Below the pieces are notes generated by a model. The model was given only the letters and a program-made list of their open reading frames with translations. It made no database searches and was not told the DNA's origin. The translations under genes and the position numbers were made by a program. Of a stretch of 6,806 nucleotides of DNA, positions 1 to 6,713 are shown in pieces; the first letter of the stretch is position 1, and the number at the start of each line of letters is the position of its first letter. The DNA lies in contig CANQQN010000101.1 of NCBI GenBank assembly GCA_947625995.1, forward strand, positions 1-6,806. The letters are read 5' to 3'. Source of the stretch: an uncultured Lachnospiraceae bacterium. Its GTDB lineage: Bacteria > Bacillota > Clostridia > Lachnospirales > Lachnospiraceae.

Positions 1-774
1 GTCATCAATGAAACCGTGGCGAAGGCCAAGGCCGGAGAACCTCTCTATGACTTTACCGCTGAGGACGGGATCCGGCATACGGTGTGGAAGATCGACAGAG
101 AAGAAGACATCCGAGCCATTGAAAACGCTTTTGCGGATATCTCGGAAATCTACATTGCCGACGGACATCACCGGGCGGCCAGCGCCGTAAAGGTAGGGTT
201 AAAGCGCAGAAGCGCGCATCCGGATTATGATGGCAGTGAAGAATTCAATTATTTCCTGTCGGTGTTGTTTCCCGATAAGGAATTGATGATCTTGGATTAT
301 AACCGGGTGGTAAAGGATCTGAACGGCCTTACGGAAGCGGAGTTTTTAGGGAAGGTATCAGAAAAATTCCATGTGGAGACAGTAGGAGAGCAGCCTTACA
401 GGCCAATGCAAAAGGGGACTTTCGGCATGTATCTTGATGGCTGCTGGTATGCGCTGCGCGCCAAACCGGAGATCTGTTCCAATGATCCGGTAGAAGGACT
501 GGATGTGTCCATTCTCCAAAATGAACTGCTTGGCCCGGTGCTGGGCATTCAAGATCCAAAAACAGATCCAAGGATCGATTTTGTAGGCGGTATCCGTGGT
601 TTGGACGAGTTGAAGCGCCGAGGGGACACTGACATGAAGCTTGCGTTTTCCATGTACCCTACGTCTATCGGAGAATTATTTGCTGTGGCGGATGCGGGCA
701 GGCTTATGCCTCCGAAATCTACTTGGTTTGAGCCGAAGCTCCGCAGCGGATTGTTTATACATAAGATTTCCTGA
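1..774 (+). CDS. DUF1015 family protein, 5'-truncated by the window edge
   Basis: The frame is open from base 1 and stops with TGA at 772-774, so about 257 C-terminal residues are visible. The GTG at 16 is probably an internal Val, because the frame reads through upstream of it in a family-like way. DUF1015 proteins are usually about 400 residues, so roughly the first 150 are missing. The diagnostic motif ADGHHRAAS lies at window residues 53-61, and the C-terminus (PPKSTWFEPKLRSGLFIHK) matches the usual family ending, so the 3' end is intact. The protein looks soluble and cytoplasmic, with no membrane segment. Its biochemical function is not settled. Relatives in Clostridia are often found beside serine biosynthesis genes (serA, serC), but neither is in view here. 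The 91-base gap after it and its unrelated function suggest it belongs to an upstream unit, although I see no terminator in the gap. Confidence 0.88.
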   Translation, partial: VINETVAKAKAGEPLYDFTAEDGIRHTVWKIDREEDIRAIENAFADISEIYIADGHHRAASAVKVGLKRRSAHPDYDGSEEFNYFLSVLFPDKELMILDYNRVVKDLNGLTEAEFLGKVSEKFHVETVGEQPYRPMQKGTFGMYLDGCWYALRAKPEICSNDPVEGLDVSILQNELLGPVLGIQDPKTDPRIDFVGGIRGLDELKRRGDTDMKLAFSMYPTSIGELFAVADAGRLMPPKSTWFEPKLRSGLFIHKIS

Positions 775-872
775 TATACATAGGGGACGATGCGCCAAGG
801 GCAGAGCGTTTGGCTAAGCTTGGGATCGCGCAGGCAGGTCGTGATATTAGAAAAGAGGTGCAGCTATGCTGA
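765..872 (+). other. Possible coding remnant between the DUF1015 and DUF58-like genes
   Basis: In the frame ending with TGA at 870-872 this stretch reads as a protein-like peptide containing DAPRAERLAKLGIAQAGRD and ending KEVQLC. The composition is typical of a charged amphipathic helix. The frame has an upstream stop (TAA at 762-764) and no ATG, GTG or usable start with a ribosome binding site, so it is not a convincing gene. Its stop overlaps the next start (ATGCTGA at 866-872), an arrangement seen in coupled genes. It could be the 3' end of a gene whose 5' part was deleted, or chance. I cannot assign a family. Confidence 0.2.
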
Positions 873-1369
873 AAAGACGAATTGGATTTGGAATCTGGTC
901 ATTGTTTGTGATTCTCTTTTTCGCGGGGGCAAAAAGCTTTTTCTCCGCGGTGTTGTTGATGGGTACAGGGGGCATTCTGCTGTTTTCTCTGATATCTGTT
1001 GCCAAGGCCAAAACAAAACTGCAGGTCAGGCTTCTTGTTCCGGAGGAGATCAAGCAGAAGGCAAAGGACGCGATCTGTCTTTCTTTAAAAAATACAGGCG
1101 CATTTCCGGTTTTTTCCGTAAAAGGGATTATACATTGCAGCTATGAAAAAAAAGAGGTACAGATCTCCTTTTCTAATGCGGTGAAGCCTTATCAGGAGGA
1201 AAAAATCCATGTGCCTGTTGCTTCACAGTATACCGGAAAGCTGTCTGTCGGCGTGGAAACGGTGGATATTTATGACCTGATCGGTTTGGTGTCTTATTCC
1301 GTTCCGTGCAGGGAACTTACAGGCAAGACGCAGGTGCTGCCGGAGGAGGTAACAAAAAAAGATGAGTAA
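866..1369 (+). CDS. Short membrane protein resembling the N-terminal part of DUF58 proteins
   Basis: This encodes 167 residues; AAGAGGTG at 853-860 gives a ribosome binding site for the ATG at 866. Two hydrophobic segments (about residues 6-22 and 25-46) form a hairpin in the membrane. They are followed by a beta-rich soluble domain (about 50-160) with YTGKLSVGVETVDIYDLIGL at 122-141. That matches the Gly-rich strand and D-x-x-G-L turn (D137, G140) that in DUF58 proteins come just before a short V-x-P-E segment (here VLPE, 157-160) and the vWA-like DUF58 domain. The protein stops there, so the DUF58 domain itself is missing; full family members are about 350-450 residues. It overlaps the next gene by 8 bases, implying translational coupling. 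DUF58 proteins usually accompany MoxR AAA ATPases and transglutaminase-like membrane proteins; only the latter is present here. The similarity was judged by eye, so the family call is moderate. Confidence 0.65.
   Translation: MLKRRIGFGIWSLFVILFFAGAKSFFSAVLLMGTGGILLFSLISVAKAKTKLQVRLLVPEEIKQKAKDAICLSLKNTGAFPVFSVKGIIHCSYEKKEVQISFSNAVKPYQEEKIHVPVASQYTGKLSVGVETVDIYDLIGLVSYSVPCRELTGKTQVLPEEVTKKDE
1342..1349 (+). promoter_or_regulatory. Ribosome binding site of the transglutaminase-like gene
   Basis: GGAGGAGG lies inside the end of the DUF58-like gene, 12 bases before the ATG at 1362. The spacing is slightly long, but this is the only strong site. It supports the start that overlaps the upstream gene by 8 bases. 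Confidence 0.7.
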
Positions 1370-3137
1370 GAGACTCCGTTCTTATTTTGCAGGGCAGATC
1401 TGTCCGATGCTTCCGGAAATGATCTTGGGCGCCGTGGTTTCCCTGTGTCTGTATTTGGGGATCATATTGTCCCTGACATCGATGTTCGGACTTCAATATC
1501 ACGATTGGCTGGTGACCGCTACAGGTATCCTGCTGATCCTTTTGATAAATTTTTTCTGGAAAAAGAGAGCGGTGATCTATGGGCTGCTTTTTGTGATCAC
1601 CGGTTTTTTTGTGATCGGATTTGCGCTAGGTTCAAAATTTACAGCCGGCGGGCTTTTTGTGCTTTTGAATCAGGCAATCGAGACGATTGGCAAAAATACG
1701 CCACATCTGTATACAAAATTTGCTACGACGGTATCGGAAGAAAATCTGCTGCTGTACGCTACCTTTTTTATGATGTTGTTTTCCGGGGTGGTTTCTTGTT
1801 TATGCAGTATTTCGGCAAGAGGAAAGCATCTCAGTATCCCGGCGGTTTTTTCTTTGATCCTGATGATCCTGACCGTTGTGTTTGGCGTCGCGCCCGGACA
1901 AATGGCGGCGCTTTTGCTTGCCGGGTCGCTGCTGTTTATCGCGGGGCTTGCCGGAACATCGACCAGAAAAGTGAAGAAGCAGTTGGTGACCATCGCGTGC
2001 ATGGTCGGAATCTTGTTGATTGCCGGTGGGATCGCCCAGTTGATCGCAGGCTCCGGTCCGGTGCATCCTGTTTTTGAAAACGTTGTTGAGAAGATCCGTT
2101 ATGAAAAAAGACCTGTGGATTCCTATCCCAAAGGACGGCTTTCCCGGTTGGAGACCGTGGGGAAAAAGGAAGGCGCGGCGCTTTTTGTCACCATGGAAAA
2201 TCCTCAGCCCATGTATCTTCGCGGATTTGTGGGAAGCAGCTTTGACGATATGGACTGGCAGGAGTTGTCCTATGAGACCAATTATGAAAATGCCTCGCTG
2301 TTTTACTGGCTGCACAAACAGGATTTCTACGGACAGAGCCAGTTGTATCGCCTGAACCAGCTGTTTACCTTTGGGAGTGAGGAGAAAAGTCCGGGAAAAG
2401 TGCAAGTGAAGAATATGAATGCGGACAGCAGATATGTGTATCTTCCCTATGAGGTGACGGATCCTGAAAAATTTGACGTGATCAAGAACAGTGACGTTAA
2501 TTCTGTAACCACAAGTTTTTTTGGACTTAGAAATTATGAATTTCATGTTTGCGAGCCGGTATGGGATAAGCTTGTCTCTATGGACGCCCGTTTGTTTGAA
2601 TTGCAGAACCGGCAGGTAGAGGAAGCCGATGCCTATATCAGTGGGGAAAGCTACTATAACGCGTTTGCTTACAAGACTTTTACCTCTCTGACGGCAGAGC
2701 AGAAGGAAGTATTTGAACGCCTGCTGAATAAGCCGGCGGTTGTAGGAAACGGCCATATTGATTATGAACAGGCGAAGATATTGATCTCGCAGTTTTTGTC
2801 GGAGACATTGATTTATGACGAGAAGGCAAATTATGAGGCGAAGGATGAAGATTTCCTGAGAAGCCTGTTGATGGAAAAAAAGAAGGGCTGCGATATCCAC
2901 TACGCCACGGTGGCGGCTCTGATCTACCGGTATCTGGGTATTCCGGCCCGGTATGTGGAAGGCTATACGGTGACGGTGCAGGATGCGGAAGATATGAAGC
3001 CCGGAGAAGCTTTTGTGGTATCCGGAAACCGCGCCCACGCATGGGTGGAGGTATATCAGGATACTATCGGATGGGTGCCTGTGGAATTTGCTCCCGGATA
3101 TGGGGAAGCAATGGGGCTGCCCGATTCTGAGAACTAA
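1362..3137 (+). CDS. Multi-pass membrane protein with extracytoplasmic transglutaminase-like domain
   Basis: This 591-residue protein has about seven predicted membrane segments (roughly 20-40, 48-66, 70-90, 127-150, 158-176, 180-198, 207-229). A large extracytoplasmic region follows, with a YLRGFVGSSFDDMDW segment (285-299) typical of TgpA-like proteins. The transglutaminase core runs from about 465 to 580: GCDIHYATVAAL (509-520), LGIPARYVEGY (525-535), HAWVEVY (559-565) and GWVPVEFAPGY (570-580). H559 fits the catalytic His. The usual G-[YF]-C-x-H-[FY]-A motif aligns as G-C510-D511-I-H-Y-A, so Asp occupies the nucleophile position and Cys sits one place early. The usual Asp of the triad aligns with E575. 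The protein ends 11 residues after the core and lacks the C-terminal membrane helix common in this family. Activity is therefore doubtful. It may be a binding or scaffold protein, or a hydrolase using a shifted Cys. It is coupled to the DUF58-like gene and precedes the pectate lyase gene by 16 bases. Confidence 0.88.
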   Translation: MSKRLRSYFAGQICPMLPEMILGAVVSLCLYLGIILSLTSMFGLQYHDWLVTATGILLILLINFFWKKRAVIYGLLFVITGFFVIGFALGSKFTAGGLFVLLNQAIETIGKNTPHLYTKFATTVSEENLLLYATFFMMLFSGVVSCLCSISARGKHLSIPAVFSLILMILTVVFGVAPGQMAALLLAGSLLFIAGLAGTSTRKVKKQLVTIACMVGILLIAGGIAQLIAGSGPVHPVFENVVEKIRYEKRPVDSYPKGRLSRLETVGKKEGAALFVTMENPQPMYLRGFVGSSFDDMDWQELSYETNYENASLFYWLHKQDFYGQSQLYRLNQLFTFGSEEKSPGKVQVKNMNADSRYVYLPYEVTDPEKFDVIKNSDVNSVTTSFFGLRNYEFHVCEPVWDKLVSMDARLFELQNRQVEEADAYISGESYYNAFAYKTFTSLTAEQKEVFERLLNKPAVVGNGHIDYEQAKILISQFLSETLIYDEKANYEAKDEDFLRSLLMEKKKGCDIHYATVAALIYRYLGIPARYVEGYTVTVQDAEDMKPGEAFVVSGNRAHAWVEVYQDTIGWVPVEFAPGYGEAMGLPDSEN

Positions 3138-3140
3138 GAG

Positions 3141-3149
3141 AAGGAGGGG
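3141..3149 (+). promoter_or_regulatory. Ribosome binding site that sets the pectate lyase start
   Basis: AAGGAGGGG lies just after the transglutaminase-like stop codon and about 5 bases before GTG at 3154. It is the strongest start signal in the frame. Translation from this GTG gives a textbook signal peptide. Starting at the upstream ATG (3013) would add 47 residues of non-family sequence lying inside the previous gene. Confidence 0.85.
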
Positions 3150-3153
3150 TAGA

Positions 3154-5022
3154 GTGAAACTTAGAGGAAGGAATTTGAGAGGATGGATCTGCGCCATGGC
3201 GCTGGCGCTGGCGGCAGGAATTTTTGTTATGCCGGCAAAAGGAGCAATGGCCTCGGATCTGCAAAAGATCTATTACGGTGATATCGACCGAAACGGCTCG
3301 GTCACCTCGGAAGACGCGCTGCTGGTACTGAAGCATGTTGTGAAGCTTGACACGCTGCAGGAGCCAGAAAAAGTCGTTCTTGCAGATTTAAACAAGGATG
3401 GCAAGATCACCTCGGAGGACGCGCTGCAGATTTTAAAGACGGTGGTGAAGCTGGTTGCGCCGATGCCCTACGAGACCCCGGCGGTCAGTGAAACGCCGGA
3501 ACCCACATTATCACCGGAGCCGGTGGTATACCGCGTGCCTGATTGGTTTGCCAATCTGTCGGACGAGAACGTGGGATTCCCCGGAGCAGACGGCTTTGGC
3601 AAGAACGCCACAGGAGGCAGAGGCGGAAAAGTTTATGAGGTGACAAACTTAAATGACAGCGGTCCGGGATCGCTCCGCGAAGCTGTAGAGGCTTCAGGTC
3701 CCAGAATCGTGATCTTTAAAGTATCAGGGACGATCTATCTGAAAAGCAGGCTCACTGTCAAAAACGGCGACATCACCATTGCGGGGCAGACGGCGCCGGG
3801 CGACGGGATCTGTCTGGCAAACTTTGGCTTGGTGGTATCCAGAGCAAACAATGTTATCCTGCGGTATATCCGCGTACGGCCCGGCGATCAGGGCGCATTG
3901 TTTGGAAATGAGGAGGACGCCATCTGGGTACAGGCGTCCAAGGATGTGATCGTCGATCATTGTTCCACAAGCTGGGCTGTCGATGAGACGTTGTCCGTTT
4001 CACCCAGCGGGGATGGCGTTACCTATGATGATGTCAGCGACCGTGTATCCGTGCAGTGGTGCATGGTGACGGAAAGCATTCGCGTTTCCAGACTGGTGGG
4101 TACCCGTCACGGAATGGGCAGCCTGATCCGCGGGGCGCAGGGTTCCTCTGTGACTTATCATCATAATTTTTACGCAAGCCACAGCAGCCGCATGCCCATG
4201 ACAGGCAATTATATGCCAAACGAAAAGGACAATGGAAACTTTAACTTTGAGTTTGTCAATAATGTCGTCTATAATTGGTCGGGGAAAAAGAGCGGTACCT
4301 GTGCGGACGCAGATCCCAATGGCGTAGAGATCCATACCACAAATATCAATTATATCAACAACGTGTTTAAAAAAGGTCCTCTGTCCAATGATACATACGT
4401 CTTTGCGGAAGCCTGTATCGGCAATAAAATGTATATTTCCGGAAATATGGTGGAAGGGGAAGTCAGAGAGGATCAAAGAGAACTGGTTTGCTTTGAAAAC
4501 GATGTGCTGGAGACCAAGGACAATCCATATTTTCTGAAGAGCGGACTTGTGATCGACAAAAACGCTTATTTCTTGTCCGCGCCTTTTGAACACAGCAGAA
4601 TGACAGGAATTCAGAGTGCTGCGGAGGCAGAAAAGGCCGTGCTGGAAAGCGTGGGAACGTCCCTTAGCCGGGATTCTGTAGACAGAGCCATGATCGACGC
4701 CTACAAGAGCGGCAAAGAAGGGAAGCTCATTGACGCACCTTCAGAATCCTTAGGTTGGGATAACGAGAAGGAGCCTTTTGACCTGTACGGTGAGGAATAT
4801 TTCAACTGGATGCAGGGCAGGTATCCGAAGCTTGCAAGCTATGAGGGATATACGGACACAGATCATGACGGCATGAGCGATCATTGGGAGGAATTCATGG
4901 GTCTGAATCCGGAGGATCCGGCGGATAGTGCCGCACAGTATAAAGACAGCGCGTACACCAATCTGGATGTGTTTCTGCAGTTTCTTGTGGAAAACAGCCG
5001 GGCAGCGGTTAAGGGATATTAA
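3154..5022 (+). CDS. Secreted family 1 pectate lyase with N-terminal dockerin
   Basis: This encodes 622 residues from a GTG start. A signal peptide occupies residues 1-33: basic N-terminus (RGRNLRG), hydrophobic core 11-26, likely cleavage after AMA at 31-33. A dockerin type I domain (about 40-101) has two calcium loops, DIDRNGSVTSED (43-54) and DLNKDGKITSED (78-89), each followed by an LKxVVKL helix. A Pro/Thr/Glu-rich linker (103-124) leads to a parallel beta-helix pectate lyase domain from about 140. Family marks are GFPGADGFG (141-149), GGRGGKVYEVTNLND (154-168), AGQTAPGDGI, VDHCSTSW (267-274), RHGMGSLIRG from 318, and SSRMP with R346 as the likely catalytic Arg. The C-terminal part holds DTDHDGMSD (568-576), a calcium-type loop common in these lyases. 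It should cleave pectate by beta-elimination outside the cell. The dockerin implies attachment to a cohesin-bearing partner, though none is in view. It is last in the unit before the terminator. Confidence 0.93.
   Translation: MKLRGRNLRGWICAMALALAAGIFVMPAKGAMASDLQKIYYGDIDRNGSVTSEDALLVLKHVVKLDTLQEPEKVVLADLNKDGKITSEDALQILKTVVKLVAPMPYETPAVSETPEPTLSPEPVVYRVPDWFANLSDENVGFPGADGFGKNATGGRGGKVYEVTNLNDSGPGSLREAVEASGPRIVIFKVSGTIYLKSRLTVKNGDITIAGQTAPGDGICLANFGLVVSRANNVILRYIRVRPGDQGALFGNEEDAIWVQASKDVIVDHCSTSWAVDETLSVSPSGDGVTYDDVSDRVSVQWCMVTESIRVSRLVGTRHGMGSLIRGAQGSSVTYHHNFYASHSSRMPMTGNYMPNEKDNGNFNFEFVNNVVYNWSGKKSGTCADADPNGVEIHTTNINYINNVFKKGPLSNDTYVFAEACIGNKMYISGNMVEGEVREDQRELVCFENDVLETKDNPYFLKSGLVIDKNAYFLSAPFEHSRMTGIQSAAEAEKAVLESVGTSLSRDSVDRAMIDAYKSGKEGKLIDAPSESLGWDNEKEPFDLYGEEYFNWMQGRYPKLASYEGYTDTDHDGMSDHWEEFMGLNPEDPADSAAQYKDSAYTNLDVFLQFLVENSRAAVKGY
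3302..3427 (+). repeat. Direct repeat within the dockerin-coding region
   Basis: Bases 3302-3322 and 3407-3427 are 21-base copies that match at 20 positions (the sole difference is A versus G at the 11th base) and lie 105 bases (35 codons) apart. Both encode the T-S-E-D-A-L end of a calcium loop and the start of its helix. The repeat reflects the duplicated dockerin half, and the near identity at DNA level suggests gene conversion or recent homogenisation. Confidence 0.85.
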
Positions 5023-5048
5023 AATATAGAGATAAGAATACGTAAAAT

Positions 5049-5098
5049 AAAGGACTGGCAGATTCAGAATGATTTTTTGAATCTGTCAGTCCTTTTTT
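5049..5098 (+). terminator. Rho-independent terminator of the pectate lyase unit
   Basis: A stem of about 18 pairs joins 5049-5066 (AAAGGACTGGCAGATTCA) to 5078-5095, with one G-T pair at 5058/5086, an 11-base loop and a run of six T at 5093-5098. It begins 26 bases after the pectate lyase stop, so it ends that transcript before the ATPase gene. Confidence 0.93.
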
Positions 5099-5139
5099 GA
5101 AGATAAAGATTTAATATGTAATGATTTTTTAATAAAGGG

Positions 5140-5168
5140 TTGTTTTTGAAATGTTTTCTTGATATAAT
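5140..5168 (+). promoter_or_regulatory. Predicted housekeeping (sigma-A type) promoter of the ATPase gene
   Basis: A perfect TATAAT at 5163-5168 stands 17 bases downstream of TTGTTT at 5140-5145, which matches the TTGACA consensus only in its first three bases. The surroundings are AT-rich and lie after the upstream terminator. Transcription would start near 5175, giving a leader of about 48 bases. Confidence 0.7.
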
Positions 5169-5174
5169 AATATC

Positions 5175-5210
5175 AAATCATAATTTAGTAAATCACGATT
5201 TGAATTATGA
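5175..5210 (+). promoter_or_regulatory. Tandem dyads in the leader of the ATPase gene, candidate operator
   Basis: Two copies of AAATCA-NN-ATTT lie at 5175-5186 and 5190-5201, 15 bases apart. Each is a partial palindrome (AAAT/ATTT; the second extends to AAATC/GATTT). A wider inverted repeat, TCATAATT (5178-5185) with AATTATGA (5203-5210), reaches the ribosome binding site GAGGAGG (5209-5215). The layout, just after the -10 element and up to the start site, fits a repressor operator or an RNA structure that hides the ribosome binding site. The low complexity of AT-rich DNA is a real alternative. Confidence 0.4.
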
Positions 5211-5222
5211 GGAGGCATTTTT

Positions 5223-6695
5223 ATGTTTGTTGGGCGTGAAAAAGAAATAGAATTTTTAGAAAGCAGATACCATGCTGCCGGAGGCCAGCTTGTTGTGCTT
5301 TACGGCAGGCGCCGCGTCGGGAAAACAGAAACTCTCAGACGTTTTTGTCAAAAAAAACCACATGTTTTTTTTGCATGCCGGGAGTGTACGGACAATCTGC
5401 AACTGAGAAATTTTTCTGAAATGCTTTTGAGAGAAGGTATCCCTGCGGGGAAATATGTCAGTCAGTTTTCCAATTGGGAACAGGCATTTCGAGCCGTGCC
5501 GGAGCTTCCTTACGGTGAGAATAAAAAAATGCTCATTATTGATGAATTTCCATATATGTGTAAAAGCAATCCGGGAATTCCGTCAATTTTGCAGACTCTG
5601 TGGGACGAAGTGTTAAAGGACGAAAATGTCATGATCGTTTTATGCGGAAGCGCAATGAGTTTTATTGAAAAGGATTTGCTTTCAGAAAAAAATCCTCTTT
5701 ATGGAAGGGCAACCGGTATTTATAAAATGAAAGAGATGGGATTTTATGATGCTGTAAAGTTTTTTCCTGATTTTTCCGATCAGGATAAGATTCTGGCATA
5801 TTCTGTGCTTGGCGGAATCCCGCATTATCTAAATCAATTTGATCCGGAGATATCTCTTGCCGACAATATCAAAAAAAATATTTTGACAAAGGGTTGTGTT
5901 TTATACAGCGAAGTGGAATTTCTTCTCAGGCAGGAACTTCGGGAAACACAGATCTATAATTCTCTGATCGAAGCGGTTGCGCTTGGCAGTACACGATTAA
6001 ATGAGATTAGCCAGAAATCTCTTATTGATGATACCTCAAAAACAAGTGTGTATCTTAAAAATCTGATGGAACTTGGTATTATAGAAAGAGAGTTTTCTGT
6101 CAATGTAGGTACAAAAGAATACGCAAATGCCAATCGCGGCACATATAGACTAACAGATAATTTTTTCCGCTTCTGGTACGCTTTTGTGTTTGCCCATTAT
6201 TCGGATCTGGAAGCCGGAGATGTAGACGGTGTGTACGCTTATGAGATCAAACCGTTGCTGCATGAGTATGCCTCTCTTGCGTTTGAAGACGTCTGCAGGC
6301 AGTTCGTTCAGAAGCTGCAAAGAGATAAAGCGCTTCCTTTCCGCTATTCCAAAATGGGGCGATGGATCGGGAAGACAACATTGAGAGACGCAGAAAGTCC
6401 AAATGGAACACGGACGGCGGAAACAGAGATCGATATTGTTGCAGTCTCCAGCAGTATGAAACAATATCTGATCGGAGAATGTAAATTTAAAGGCAGACCC
6501 TTCAGCTATGGAGAATACCTTGATACGCTTGCAAAGCTCTCGCCGCAGAAAGGAAAAGCGGATTTTTATTATATGCTGTTTTCAGAGTCTGGATTTGATG
6601 AAAGAATTTTAGAAGCGGCAAGAACAGATAGTACAACACGTTTATACTCTCTGTCGGATATTGTCAAAGGCAGATGCGTTGGCTGGAATAATTAA
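5223..6695 (+). CDS. ATPase_2 / DUF234 protein (P-loop NTPase with nuclease-fold C-terminus)
   Basis: This encodes 490 residues, a usual length for the family, from an ATG placed 7 bases after GAGGAGG. The start FVGREKEIEFL is the classic opening of these archaeal-type ATPases. Walker A is GRRRVGKT (28-35), Walker B is MLIIDEF (103-109, D107/E108), a sensor-like strand is VLCGSAMSF (139-147), and LGGIPHYL (196-203) is another family mark. A winged-helix region follows (about 245-290; ending YLKNLMELGIIERE), then RLTDNFFRFWYAF (309-321), which opens DUF234. The C-terminal part has E402-I-D404 and GECKFKG (E419, K421), a pattern like the D-x(n)-E-x-K centre of restriction-endonuclease-fold nucleases. 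The protein is cytoplasmic with no membrane segment. The family is widespread and variable; functions in defence, signalling or mobile DNA are suspected but not established. The gene is monocistronic and visibly more AT-rich than its upstream neighbours, which may mean it was acquired by transfer. Confidence 0.93.
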   Translation: MFVGREKEIEFLESRYHAAGGQLVVLYGRRRVGKTETLRRFCQKKPHVFFACRECTDNLQLRNFSEMLLREGIPAGKYVSQFSNWEQAFRAVPELPYGENKKMLIIDEFPYMCKSNPGIPSILQTLWDEVLKDENVMIVLCGSAMSFIEKDLLSEKNPLYGRATGIYKMKEMGFYDAVKFFPDFSDQDKILAYSVLGGIPHYLNQFDPEISLADNIKKNILTKGCVLYSEVEFLLRQELRETQIYNSLIEAVALGSTRLNEISQKSLIDDTSKTSVYLKNLMELGIIEREFSVNVGTKEYANANRGTYRLTDNFFRFWYAFVFAHYSDLEAGDVDGVYAYEIKPLLHEYASLAFEDVCRQFVQKLQRDKALPFRYSKMGRWIGKTTLRDAESPNGTRTAETEIDIVAVSSSMKQYLIGECKFKGRPFSYGEYLDTLAKLSPQKGKADFYYMLFSESGFDERILEAARTDSTTRLYSLSDIVKGRCVGWNN

Positions 6696-6713
6696 AGAAT
6701 TTTTCTAAAAAAT

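Noticed and set aside
820..848. Possible promoter TTGGGA / GATATT before the DUF58-like gene
   Set aside because: Each element matches consensus at only 4 of 6 positions, and transcription would begin at the ribosome binding site, leaving it out or crippled.
790..1146. Open frame starting at ATG 790
   Set aside because: It overlaps the DUF58-like gene in another frame, has no good ribosome binding site and reads as non-natural protein.
3013..3153. Upstream ATG extension of the pectate lyase frame
   Set aside because: The extra 47 residues lie inside the previous gene, would bury the signal peptide, and lack a good ribosome binding site. GTG at 3154 has one.
1800..3197. Long minus-strand open frame of 465 codons
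   Set aside because: It lies antisense to the transglutaminase-like gene, has low-complexity His/Leu/Arg-rich composition with no recognisable motif, and the + strand frame has clear domains.
4000..4593. Minus-strand open frame of 197 codons in the pectate lyase gene
   Set aside because: It is a shadow of a strongly conserved + strand enzyme domain, with no start signal or motif.
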